Shown here one piece after another: positions 10,020 through 21,590 of a stretch of 64,000 bases of DNA; the stretch's first letter is position 1, and each line of letters starts with the position of its first letter. The translations under genes and the position numbers were made by a program. Under the pieces are notes generated by a model. It searched no databases, was not told where the DNA came from, and worked only from the letters and a program-made list of their open reading frames with translations. The stretch is from assembly GCA_037962975.1 (NCBI GenBank), contig CM075669.1, positions 190,968,501 to 191,032,500 of the forward strand, in the 5' to 3' direction. Origin of the DNA: Clitoria ternatea (taxonomy: Eukaryota > Streptophyta > Magnoliopsida > Fabales > Fabaceae).

Positions 10020-10924
10020 ATAATATTTTTAAAATATAAAGGTGTGAGGAGCATTTGCGTCTATGTTAACATTACTTGCTCTTCATGGAAAAGTAATAAC
10101 ACAACGTACGACAAGGACAATCCTTACTCAACTCCTATAAATGTCACTCATTTACTACAGTATAAGGTATGTTCACCAACCCATCTATTGAGCTCTGATA
10201 TTTATTATGTAGTACTAACTTAGGCGTTGGGGTGTCTTTACATGTGATACCCTATTTCACCCCATAATGTGAGATATCAATGGTTGATTAGGAAAGATAA
10301 CACTAAGACCTTAAGACCTCATTGAACTTACAATTATAATAATGGATCTTCATTAGACCAGTGTAATAGATAAGAGCATAAATACCCAGTATCCATACTG
10401 GATGTCAATCCCCTATATTAGACAAAACAATGGCATATGCCTGGTGGGATAGGATAAAGTTATTTACACTATCGCACTCTTGTAAATTGTTTCATGGACG
10501 CAAATCAACGTTTGAGCACTCTGGATGCTCACATATAGGATGTGACGCATATGGTTCCTAAACCTTTAGGCTATAACTTGGGTTTCATTGAAACACCTAG
10601 CTTGGTAGCCCAAACCTTAAGAAGGCCCCCGAGTGGTGGTTCAACCCGATCCACGGGAAAAGATTATCTGATATTCGAGTGGGGTTACAAGAGCTCAAAC
10701 AGGGGTAGGGTTAGGAAGTAGATGGAAGGATGGTTGTCTATCCAAAAGTGTCACCAATTAGACCTCGCCTCTAACATTCTCATCATGATATTTCAACATC
10801 ACTAGACTACTTTAGGATCCCAATGTACTACGAGGATTATTGGGAGTCCATATACCAGACTAAGCATTACTCACCCCGGTATCATAATTCCTAAGCCCCT
10901 AGCGATTCTCTAGGGTACAAGTTC
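10020..10924 (+). repeat. Probable degenerate 5' LTR and leader of gypsy element C
   Basis: Scattered matches to the Tat-like LTR family are visible, such as GGCGTTGGGGTGTCTTTACA then TGTGATACCC near 10223-10252, resembling GCGTCGGAGAATCTTCGCAG then GTGACACC. A readable gag follows immediately at 10925. The LTR boundaries are unrecognisable. I call it from position plus weak similarity only. Confidence 0.4.
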
Positions 10925-11179
10925 AACATCTCCTTCACTTGATATCTCATGGGGATAACGATTCCCAAGCACCTCCGAACTCCACAACCATTATCCATCG
11001 GGAAGTATACCAATGAGATAGACCCAGGCAAGCACCATGACGCCTACACTAACAGGTTATTGATCTTAGGAGAAAAAGATGATGTCATGTGTAGAATATT
11101 CCTAAGGACTTTAGTTGGGGAGGCTCTCAGTTGGTTCGAGGGACTACGGATGGAATCAATTGATTCTTGGGAAGATTTG
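10925..11179 (+). pseudogene. Gypsy element C: gag fragment, upstream part
   Basis: The translation contains IPKHLRTPQPLSIGKYTNE, a segment like DPGKHHDAYTN, then FLRTLVGEALSWFEGL and SIDSWEDL. It matches the gag of element A (IPKHLQMTQPLSIGKYNGE ... ALSWFKGL ... SIDSWAEM) almost position for position. The match stops at ATTTG 11175-11179. The continuation of the same domain (FVIS-like ... SLKDFLKRFYREA) starts 42 kb away at 53312 after another ATTTG. Gag forms the particle that packages the element's RNA; this copy is dead. Confidence 0.85.
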
Positions 11180-11753
11180 TATGATATCCTGCCATATTTA
11201 CTTAATTTAAACGAGAGGTTTTAACCTAAATTTAGTAGATTTTACTTTAAATAATGTATCACGCATCAAAAATTCAAAGAACAATATGAAGAATTTTTTT
11301 GATAATTTTTAGGATACACTTTTCTTGCACATCATTTAGTAGTTTACATCTAACAAGAGCTATAAAACTCTGATCAAGGTGAATTCAATTGGTACACCTC
11401 CACAACTCAATTGTCTACAAATGTTATGAAGGGGTCAAAGGCCAATTATGCCTCTAAGATCACCCGATTCACGAAAATGTAAAACTATTCTACACAATTT
11501 TCAACATGAACACCTTATAATATTTTACGCATAACTTGAGCTACGCACCTCCATTTGTGGTGAATCAAAATGAAAAATGTTTGTAAGTCAATTATCTATC
11601 ACTTTCGTGAAGAATGCAAGAGCTAATTAAGCCTAAATCAAGTGTAGTTTTAAAAACAAGCTAGTAATCGATTACCAAAAAATTGTAATTGATTACCAGA
11701 GAGCAACTTGTGCAAGAATTCATTTATGCTTGCAAGTAATCAATTACAAGACC
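11180..11753. repeat. Element D, left piece
   Basis: Noncoding. It contains two AATCGATTACC/ATTGATTACC motifs near 11665-11700, like those in element G. It ends at AGACC, the left TSD of element A. Confidence 0.6.
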
Positions 11754-12508
11754 TGATTCGGTCTTGATACCTGTATCCATACTATAGCATATATATATGA
11801 ACATCATTTGACCATTCCTTAACCTGTCACCGGTGTGATAGGTATACATCCGAACTATAAATCCATATCAGGTGTTCTCCCTATACCGGTCTGTCCAGGA
11901 TAACACCATGCACACCGGATGCATACATGCCACTTGACAGAAGATAATGGGCGCTGCTACAGGGATAACGTCAAGGATTCCATTTTTCATACTATAAGCC
12001 AAAATCTGCTCCTAGAAATGAGTATCTTGTCCCCTAGATTTAGCCCCATGTTCTCCACGCTCAAATATAAAATAGCCACTTGCCTCAATCATGTTGGTGA
12101 GTGCGTATTAAATAATCATTTATCCATGTAGTGGAAGTGGATGGTTATACCACTATCAGATCCTCGTAAAACGGGCCAATCAGGTATAAGAACTTTCTCA
12201 AGTTTTCTCTAAAACTCTCTCAAAAACTTATTAAGCCATCGCTTATCACTCTATGCTATTCCTTTTTCTCTGGGATACAATCATTGACTTGAGCGTCGGA
12301 GAATCTTCACAGGTGGCACCACCTTTCGCCCACATCAACGCGTGAGGACGGTGTGAAGGATCTTCAGGACGTCAAGACCGGTCTCCTCTCATTGAGACAC
12401 CAGATACATAGACTGGATACTCATAAAGTCGGTATCCCATCTTAATCATCCATTGACTCTTGTGGCTGGTCCCATACCGGATCATATACCCCGGTACTGA
12501 TCAGTTCA
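11754..12508 (+). repeat. Element A 5' LTR
   Basis: It begins TGATTCGGTC and ends TGATCAGTTCA, 755 bp, with a TATA-like AAATATAAAATAG near 12063. Its part from 11818 on matches 23308-23997 closely. Family relatives lie at 1-640, 25184-26078 and 50474-51363. Confidence 0.85.
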
Positions 12509-12527
12509 TTGGCACGCCTAGTGGGAC
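12509..12527 (+). other. Primer-binding site of element A
   Basis: TTGGCACGCCTAGTGGGAC lies directly after the LTR end CA. Element B has the nearly identical TTGGCACGCCCAATGGGAC at the same place, which supports the LTR boundary. I do not assign the tRNA. Confidence 0.7.
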
Positions 12528-12575
12528 CCATTAAAGTTATTCCCACTTCTTATTTTTGAAGTCTCGTCTTTTATC

Positions 12576-14086
12576 ATGGAAGGCAATAGAAGAAACGTGC
12601 AAGATGGGTATGTGGAGGATGTCACTGCCCAGGAGCAACCAGTTAATAGATGCTTAGCTTTTAATTTGCCAGGAGGAAGTTTGAGGAAAATGGTTCCAGT
12701 TACTAACCCCGATCCTCGATTGATCGACCAACTCAGGAAAGAACTTGCTGAGTTGCGAAAAGAAAGGAGACAAAATGAGGATAAAGAGTCATCCCACACA
12801 AGGGATACTCACCATACAACTGAAGGAGAAAAGTCCACGACTCTCCAATATTCAAAGATTCCCACATACAAAGGGAAGGATCATACCTATGACTCTGGTG
12901 ATAGAGTCAGTAGAAGAAGGAGGGAGCCAGTTGCAGTATCCCCTGGAATATACAGGCTCAATGTTCCTTTCTCAAGGAGGCTTATAAGCATACATATTCC
13001 TAAACATCTACAAATGACTCAGCCCCTCTCTATCGGAAAGTATAATGGAGAGACTGATCCCACTAAGCATCTTGATGCTTACGTGTATGAGGCAATGTAC
13101 CTGGGAGCTAACGAAGACGTGATGTATAGGATGTTCCCACGAACATTAATGGAGGAAGCCCTCAGCTGGTTCAAAGGTCTGCATTCAAGATCGATAGATT
13201 CCTGGGCTGAGATGGCCTCTGCCTTCGAGAATCACTTCGTCATCTCTAGAGATATCCCCAGAATGTCATACACCTTAGACAAAATCAGGCAAGGTGAAAA
13301 CAAGACTCTGAAGGAGTTCCTGAAAAAGGTTCTACAAAGAGGCAGCTATGGTCCCTAATCTTACAGAGGCCATCTAGCTGCATATCGTTATTAAGGCTCT
13401 ACAGCCTGGATCAGCTTTTGCCCTCTCGTTGGCAAAAAATCCTCCAACAACATTTGAAGAATTCAGGAAGAAAGCTTCGAAGTACGTGGGCATAGAGATG
13501 CACTTAGAAGCTACGGCTTCAAGAACGAAGCCATCAACACCAACCTTACAACCACGGAGAGATAAGGACAAGGTAAGGTCAGAACGGATGGAAAGGCCGT
13601 TCAACAGCCACAAATTCAATGGCCCATCACCCCAGCGTCAAGAGAGACGCGTAAATTCATTCAGCCATTATACACCATTGACTGCCAGACCCTCACAGAT
13701 CTTGAGGGAGGAGGGATGGCCATCATTTAGCATTTATGGCATCAGAAGACCAGCTCTAGTGAAAAGGCCAGGGAACCCGTGAAAATGCTGTGATTTTCAT
13801 GAGCAGTCAGGGCATTCCACAGATGAATGTCAAGCTTTAAAGAACGCAGTTGAAACATTGATCAGAGAGGGAAATTTGAAGCAGTACTTGTTCAAGGAGA
13901 AATCCTCTGACAAACTAGACCGAACTGACAAAAGAGGAAGAGATCACGATGATGGTGATGATGATAATTGTAATCCGGTCAGGAAGTTCTCTGCAGCGAA
14001 AAACAAAAGGGTCTGATTATTAGCGAAATAACTCAAAGAGACAATATGCCCCAGCAACAGAGACAAGGCCGCGTGAAGTCATTAAT
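12576..14086 (+). pseudogene. Element A gag with zinc knuckle, frameshifted
   Basis: Gag starts at ATG 12576 (MEGNRRNVQDGY) and reads to 13358. It has a Glu/Lys/Arg-rich helix (LRKELAELRKERRQ, near residue 50) and the retrotransposon gag core (LSIGKYNGETDP, ALSWFKGL, FVISRDIPRMSY, near 150-240). It shifts frame near 13340, continues at 13429-13782 (PTTFEEFRKKASKYVG), then stops and shifts again before the zinc-binding segment CDFHEQSGHSTDEC (~13790-13832) and a basic and acidic tail. It would form the RNA-packaging particle. At least two frameshifts and one stop disable it. Confidence 0.85.
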
Positions 14087-15403
14087 ATGATCGCCGAAGG
14101 TTTTGCCGGAGGAGAAGCTTCAATTACAGCCTGGAAGAATCATCACCGAATGATTCTGTCTGTTCAGGGGAAAATCAAGGACAACCGTCCTTACAGGAAC
14201 GGTGTTGAGGCTCCTGTGGTTTCATTCTCTGATGAAGATTTTGGCCCAACCATCCCTGGGGGAGATGACGCTGTGGTCATTGTTGCTGTGATAGCCAACA
14301 AGGACGTAAAAAGAATCCTCGTTGACCAGGGAAGTTCCTGTGATGTTATTTTTTATAATTGCTTTAAAAGAATGGGTTTTAATGACTCAGACTTACAGCC
14401 TTACACACAGGAACTAACAGCTTTTAACGGAGCAAAGCAACCTACAAAGGGGTATCTTGACACCCTTATATCCTTTGAAGGTGAACCAGGAGCTAGAACG
14501 GTGAAATCAAAAGTGTTAGTGATTGATGTGGAATCATCGTACAATGACATTATAGGTCGTCCTACTCTAAACGCCATAGAAGCAATCGTATCCACTCCAC
14601 ATCTCCTTATCAAATTCATCGATAAGGACAATGGCGTATCTTCCCTTCAAGGCGATCAAGAGATGGCCAGGTACTGTTACAACCTGAGCCTGAATATGGT
14701 TAAGCTGGAGGCATTCAATAAAAAGAGAAGACTTAATGATGGTGGAATAGCGACAGGATCTATTAATCTTGTGGACTTAGACCCCAGGGCGGATATGAAA
14801 ATCGACCCTCTCAATCCCTCGAAACCTACACCGGATGGTGGTTTCAGGGACATCATATTGGTGGATTCTCCAGAAAAGGTCACACATATTAATGACAAGT
14901 TAGATTCAATTATGGAGGAGCGTTTACTCAACCTCCTTCAAGAATTTAGAGACCTTTTCGCATGGACTGCGACTGATATGCCTGGTATAGATCCTGCTTT
15001 CTGTTGCCATAAATTGTCTGTCTATCTAGATACGAGGCCGGTAGCCCAAAAGAAAAGAAGATTGGGGCCAGAAAAACAGAAGGCAACTTGTGAGCAAACA
15101 GAGGAGTTACTGAAGGCTGGATTTATTAGAGAAATCCGCTATTCCTCTTGGCTCTCAAATGTGGTGATGGTCCAGAAAGCTAATGGAAAATGGAGGATGT
15201 GTATCGATTATGTGGACCTCAATCATTGCTGGCCAAAGAACCCTTATCCTCTCCCTAATATAGATCGAATGGTGGATGATTCCTGTGGTTATCAATACCT
15301 GAGTTTCATGGATGCGTACTCAGGGTACAACTAAATTGCGATGTAGGAAGAGGATCAAGAGAAGACGGCTTTTCTCAATGACCGCGGTGTTTTCTGCTAC
15401 ACC
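14087..15403 (+). pseudogene. Element A pol, part 1: protease and start of reverse transcriptase
   Basis: An open frame of 415 codons contains an aspartic-protease region (ILVDQGSSCDVIFYNCF, near residue 85, with DQGSS as the active-site triad of this lineage, then DVESSYNDIIGRPTLN). The reverse transcriptase N-terminus follows (GFIREIRYSSWLSNVVMVQK near 345, WRMCIDYVDLN, LSFMDAYSGYN). The frame ends at TAA 15332-15334, followed in frame by TAG 15344-15346; both sit at glutamine positions of the family (CAA/CAG to TAA/TAG). Coding similarity then runs to 15408, where solo LTR F1 begins, and resumes at 21591. Confidence 0.9.
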
Positions 15404-16379
15404 ATCATTGTAACACCCCAGTTTTTCGGACTCAAATCCCGATGTAACCAAGATAATAATTAATAAAGATGTGGGTAAATTTTTCACGTTTGAAAACCCT
15501 CAACGATTACATCAATACCCGAATCACAGAAAATTGAAGCGTACGATTTAATAAACTAAAACTGGATCGATAACTAAAATGCCCATAACGGTATACAAAA
15601 ATAATAGAGTTTACAGCGAAAGAAGAATGTGTATACCGGGCAAACGCCTAGTCCCATATATGACGATATGAAAAAAGGCTAAGCAAAGCATGCAAATACC
15701 CGACATATACCTACTGAAACAAAGCTCGTCTAATTCACTCACAACATATACATGCTTTGCCTAAGACACAATTATATATATATACATATACATACGGGGA
15801 TCTTCTCTTAACATCCACAATCATCAATGTTCATCATTCAATTTCAATCCTTCTAGTACATATTAAATCATCTCTTACATACTGGATTTATATTCACCAA
15901 TCACAATTTCAAAGGATTGTCTTATACATATCCAAAATCACTAAATCCTCTATATCATCATAAGCAACTTATTCATTTCATAAATTCAATACACGATAGT
16001 TCACAAATGATGCCGGCCAAGGCATTTCCTCTACCACTATTTACCTTCACTAAAGCTTTGATTTAAAATCCGAACTCATCCCATGGCAACCTGCATCACA
16101 ATGCTAAAAAGGAGACCACATGGGAGAGTGAGTTATACATTCAAAATGATGAATATAAATATATTGTGATCGTGTGTATATGCATACAATCATCATGTGT
16201 GCTTTGCTATAAAATCATTAATTCATCATTCAATCATCTTCATATTGATATAATAGGTATACAACCCTCATGAAACGCATTACACAACACAAGCAAGCAC
16301 AAACATATACACAATCACATTGCCACTTATCAACAAGGGCATTCATAAATTATCATCATTAATTTATTAAATCTTTACT

Positions 16380-16920
16380 CAATTCCTCCTCGCAAGGGGT
16401 TTCTCTTCTCTCGTGGTCATCCCAACTCAAATGCCATGCATCTATGGCTAATGCACATGTCAACTATTTAATGCATATGCAACGGATCCGATTTCATACC
16501 AACGGGTGATCGCAACCACCATAATCATTCATTCATATTCATGGGTTTCCCACCTCGCAAGGGGTACTCCCTCTAGCAGCCTCGCAAGGTGCTTTTTCGT
16601 GATCGCAACCATGTTCAACAATTCATAATGGTTTCCCGCCTCGTAAGGGATACTCCCGCCTCGTGATCGCAACCACGGGCATCATAGGTGCTCGCAAGCC
16701 CTTTTTCATTTCAACAACCAGGTGATCGCAACCACCGACTCAATATCATATCATCATCAAGTTGGTTTCCCGCCTCGCAAGGGGTACTCCCTTCATAGAA
16801 TCCCACAGGATTTTTCATCACTGTGATCGCAACCACATTTCAATGTTATGCCATGCCATGAATGCAAAATGCAATAATGCATATGCTCAACAACCTCGCA
16901 AGGATATCTCGCCCTCTCTC
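16380..16920. repeat. Irregular tandem repeats in F1 (CTCGCAAGG / GTGATCGCAACCAC)
   Basis: Alternating short motifs recur many times: CCTCGCAAGGGGTACTCCC, CTCGCAAGGTGC and GTGATCGCAACCAC. Spacing is irregular. F2 has the homologous place filled by a regular 215-bp higher-order array, so this segment is fast-evolving. Confidence 0.75.
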
Positions 16921-17466
16921 ATAGGGTATGTTTAGTTCAATATTTTCAAGAATCATATACAATCATTTATAAAGCCCCTCAAGGCGCATCATTTACATAC
17001 ATGGCATTTCAATATCCACCAAATCATTTCATAACAATCCACACATGGAAATCAAGAAGCATAACCAATATCATAATATTAATCTACACTTGGAATTATC
17101 CGAGACATATTCATCATCCCACATACATGGCAATTACACATATGCCCAATACAATCATATTCTTGAACTTACATCTCAACACATCACATATATATACTTC
17201 ATATCATATGGTAAGTCAATATTTGTATTCAACCACAGTGGTATTACAATATTATCTCATTCGTCAACATTGCTTAGTAACCAGTGTGGCAACACAACGA
17301 CTCATCGTTTCAATTCTAAGCCACTCATACAATATTACACTTGTTACAAAATTCAATAACATTTTACAGTTCATCAATAATAACATATGTCCTCTTACAC
17401 AAGGAATAATCATTACATTATTTATTATCACATGATACCAATATTAACTTCGATACATCGATTTAT

Positions 17467-18728
17467 TGTTAGGGAATCCCATTAGGGTCAGGCAGCGGAA
17501 ACACAAAGGATTCCCAAAAGAATTACAAACACGTATGTCTCAAAGCATTATGCTAAATTAAAATTTTTAATTAGGGTTTACCTCTTGTAGACGCAGAACA
17601 AGTTCCTCGATCGAAGCAATTGTAACTTCACCCTTAGGAGTCCACACGAGCACTCCCACCAGAAAAATAGAGCTCCGAATGCTAGTACGGAAATTTTGTT
17701 TTGGTCTAATTTCTGAGCCGCAGCCTATGAGCATCTCATGCTCTATATATAGGCTTAGGTCTTGACCTGAGCTCTCATTAAACATTGGGCTCCCGACTCA
17801 TTCTAAATGAGTTAGGCCCAAATAGTTTTATTTTTAGTCCAACTAAAATAAAACTATCCTCTGGTGGGCTTACTCTATGTGTGTGACCCTATAGGTAAAA
17901 TATTCGGTTATATTAATAATAAATTATTTTATTATTAATATAAAATAAGAGCAGTATCTAGCAATACATCATTATGTCCAAATATTATTTATCATCGACA
18001 TGACCTATAAGTGATAATTATTTTATATATCTATTCCTTTTGTCACGATATCTAATTGGGCCCAAGGCATGGTTGTCGTCATCCTTGTATGGCCTAATTC
18101 ATTTTACTTGATACCAGAGTAGACTTTATAGAATAAATATCTAATATTTATTCGTCCTAGCATGGCCATGCATTTCATTAGTCTCACTCCATCAAGTGGC
18201 CCATAGATATCACTCCTGTCACATAGGAGAGACAAATTCCATCTACATCACTCACATCCCTCTACATAATTTATCTATTGCCTAATCACAATCTTTATGG
18301 TCATCTTATTACAGATAACGTTTGATTGTATTAAAATAATAAACTCCTTATCTAGGAATCGTAGTGACTTCAGGTCGAAGGACTACATATCATTATCACA
18401 TTAGAACCGTTTATGACACTCATGTAACGATCCATGCAACGTTCTCATGGTGGGTCTGTCCAGTACAACATTACCCTTAATGTGTACCCGTGTAAAGACT
18501 TGATATCATATATCCATGATTTGTGAGATCAAATCATCAGTACATTTACACACTAATCTTAATGTATTTACATGTCCCCATGTAAATACTTGATTAGGGA
18601 TGTTTTAGGAATAATTCTCATATGGCCTATTATTCCAGGATAAATAGCATTTGTCTAAAACTGAAAATACTAATTTTATTAATAAGTTAAAATTGATACA
18701 TTAATAGCTCGTAGTGCATACACCAACA
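17467..18728 (-). mobile_element. Copia solo LTR inside F1
   Basis: It reads TGTTAGGGAATCCC to CATACACCAACA on the plus strand, 1262 bp, with TSD TTTAT at 17462-17466 and 18729-18733. It is nearly identical to the two LTRs of element E (54373-55636 and 61351-62613) and has the same orientation. In F2 the empty site reads straight through (GGTTTATAACAACC near 42766), which confirms the insertion. A TATA-like TATATATAG stretch (minus strand) lies near 17745. Confidence 0.92.
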
Positions 18729-19039
18729 TTTATAACAACCACCTCACCATTCAATCATTCCCCTGATGGGTTTGTAATCACCCAAGGGTACAATCACATA
18801 ACTCATCATCAATCCCTTAACATTGCTCTCACATGTTCATTCTTGGTGGTTAAGATTTATGTTTCCCATTATGTATATTATGGGTGTAAACGAGTTATCC
18901 GAATGTTTTAATCATTATTCAACACCACCATAATATGTCCTGATTATATATCTCTATACATTCCCTCAAGCATCATACAATATAAGGGAAGAAGGCCCAA
19001 CACCATCAAAACTGAGAAAATAATACAACATTCCATTTT

Positions 19040-19535
19040 GGGCAATTCGCTTGAGCGAGCCCTTACTCGCTTAAGCGAGATTAACATAGCTCGCTTGGGC
19101 GAGCCCCTTCGCGCGAGCAAAAATTGTCCAGCAACGTTTCCACGCTTGTTTGCTTGAGCGAGGCACCCACTCGCTTAAGCGAGATTCATCCAGAGGCCAT
19201 CCCCTCATTCCGCACACGTCTCGCTTGAGCGAGGCGCACCAGTTCCAGCCATTCGCTTGAGCGAGTATCGCCCAGCATCAAACTCCCCACACTCGCTCAA
19301 GCGTCTCACGCTCACTTGAGCGAAAAACATCCAATATCAATTTCCTCTCTCCTCGCTCAAGCGCGGCCATGCCCGCTTGAGTGAGATTCGTCCAGTGTCC
19401 CCCTTGCTCACTTCACATTCGTCTCGCTTGAGCGAATAGCTCACTCGCCTGAGCGAGATTAGGCCAGAGGCCATAATAATGGTACAGGGGATTCTCGCTT
19501 GGGCGAGAATCCATCTCGCTTGAGCGAGATTATCA
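19040..19535. repeat. Array of CTCGCTTGAGCGAG palindromes in F1
   Basis: About 16 copies of a 14-bp motif of the type CTCGCTTGAGCGAG in ~490 bp. Some are perfect palindromes (CTCGCTTAAGCGAG near 19069 and 19169), others vary at the centre (TTGG, TCAA, CCTG). Many are followed by ATT and, a little later, a CCAG tetramer. The homologous array in F2 is at 43078-43620. Confidence 0.9.
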
Positions 19536-21590
19536 GATTATGCGCAGAAAACATGAGAATTCACAACTCAACATACCAAAATCTATTCAAAACCAAATTG
19601 ACCAAATTCCATACTTCATATACCTCATAATAGACATTTAAAACTTGTCTCAAATGTTCATACATAATAATTTCCATTCTAAGTCATTTACCTCATTAAA
19701 ATTAAACTTATCATCATCACACATATAGGTATACATTTCCATAACAATCATCACCTATTCTCATATACCATCCTCATAATCAACAAATTGCCATTCTCAT
19801 TATTTCAATATATATACATGGCAAGGCAAGCATAAGTATAAAACACATACAACAATCACTATCAATCTACTCATGCAATTTGAATGTAAACTCCTCTCCT
19901 ACCTCGAGGGAAGAGCCGAAATCCGAATACATTCTCCGAAAGCTCCGCCACATAGTCCGGAACACAATCTACACAACATACATATGCATTCATACAATTA
20001 ATAAGCCATCTCAAGGCATTCCCCATAATTCTAAACATTTGCTAGCTTATCATAAAGCCCAATATCAAGTCCTAGACTTGCTAAAACACCAATCCATACC
20101 ATTGTGTTAGGCTTCAGGAATTTCCTTCCCAAAACCAAGATTCTCTAGATCTAAGAGGGTTAACCATACCCAACAACAATAATATCTTTTTCATCCCTCA
20201 TCTAAAATGCATTTCTACATTACATCAATCATTCAAATGCCATTATTGTCACTTTAAGGTCAACATGAGTCATCTTAGCTCAAATCAATCTTCATCTATC
20301 AACATATCCCAAATGGTACATATTATGGTCTAAGACTTTATCAAACCACACTTCCAAGTCATTGATCCATCACCACACTATGACCTTAATATTGACATTC
20401 ATTCTTACATATTTCCTAACAACACTCATCCATGAGCTTCATTCTCTATGATTCATCATTACTATCATTATCCATCATTATAAATAACAACTCACACATT
20501 AAATATCATCTATTCATATTCAATTCAACCCAACAAGTCATAATATATACATTTTCCCCAAATTCTTAAGGCAAGGGTTTTCATTAAAACCCAACCACCA
20601 TTATTAATATTCATCAACTATCATCAATGGCTACATTTCCTCATTAATATCATTCTCTCACATCATTAAACATACTTTTTACTCACATTTCACATTTTCC
20701 CCAATTTATTAAAGTTAGGGTTTCACTAGAACCCATCACCATCATAAATGCACATCAATTTTCCACCCATCCAAGTATTAATTCCATGCACCCACAACAA
20801 CCCACCATAATGCCATAATAACAACACCCCACCTTAGGGTTTCCTATATTAATGGCTTCATTCAATACCCCAATAATTTTTCTAACCAAGGGTTTGATTC
20901 CACAACCACCATTCATCAAAACAACATCTAACCTCCCATCATAACACTTCAATAACCCAAAACTATCAATAAAAACCATGAGTGGTCAAAAATCATACCT
21001 CTCCTCCAAGCTTAAGCTCCAAAACGAAAATAAGAGGGAGAGAAGAGGAGATGAGCCAAGCTTTGCCTCCTTGTCCATTACAAGCTTCATAAACCCAAGG
21101 AATCCTCTTGATTTTTGGGTGGAAATGGCCATGGGTAGTGGTGGTCACATTTAGCAAGAGAGGGAATGAAGAAGAAGGAAGAAATAAAGAAAGAGAGAGG
21201 AGGGGAAGGTAACGTGAAAATGAGGGAGAAAAGAAGTGAGTGTTATGTTTTATTTTTAACCCTCATTAGTAATTTCATCGATTTAGGACAAACAGGTTCA
21301 CAGTTCGGGCTCAATACTAAATCCAAAAATTATTCTGAAGGTATATTCGGATTCCCATTAATATCCTTAACAGCCCTGACCAATGGCATCTCAATCGGAG
21401 ATACTTGGTCTGACACCTATATTTTAACTGGATATAATTTTAACTCCTATAAGCTCAATAAATTATAAATACCCATAATAAATCCCAATTTAATTATTCC
21501 TATATTTTTGGGACACTCATAAATTCATTTATAATTATTCAGTATTTATTTTACATATTTATTCATTTTCATATAATTCGGGATGTTACA

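Larger units (their letters stand above)
15409..21590. mobile_element. Giant solo LTR F1 (with a nested Copia solo LTR)
   Basis: Ends are TGTAACACCCC and GGGATGTTACA (TG..CA, 11-bp imperfect inverted repeat). The TSD ATCAT lies at 15404-15408 and 21591-21595 inside the reverse transcriptase codons of element A. Total length is 6182 bp, or ~4.9 kb without the nested LTR. It is colinear with F2 (40374-45562): same start, TGATCGCAACC/CTCGCAAGG block, palindrome array and end. No gag or pol, primer site or second internal LTR was seen. LTRs of ~5 kb are known from Ogre-type gypsy elements in legumes, so a solo LTR of such a family is most likely; a LARD-type derivative is the alternative. Confidence 0.75.

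Noticed and set aside
17001..17435. 144-codon ORF in F1
   Set aside because: AT-rich, His/Thr/Ile-biased composition, with an overlapping ORF in another frame; it is not kept in F2.
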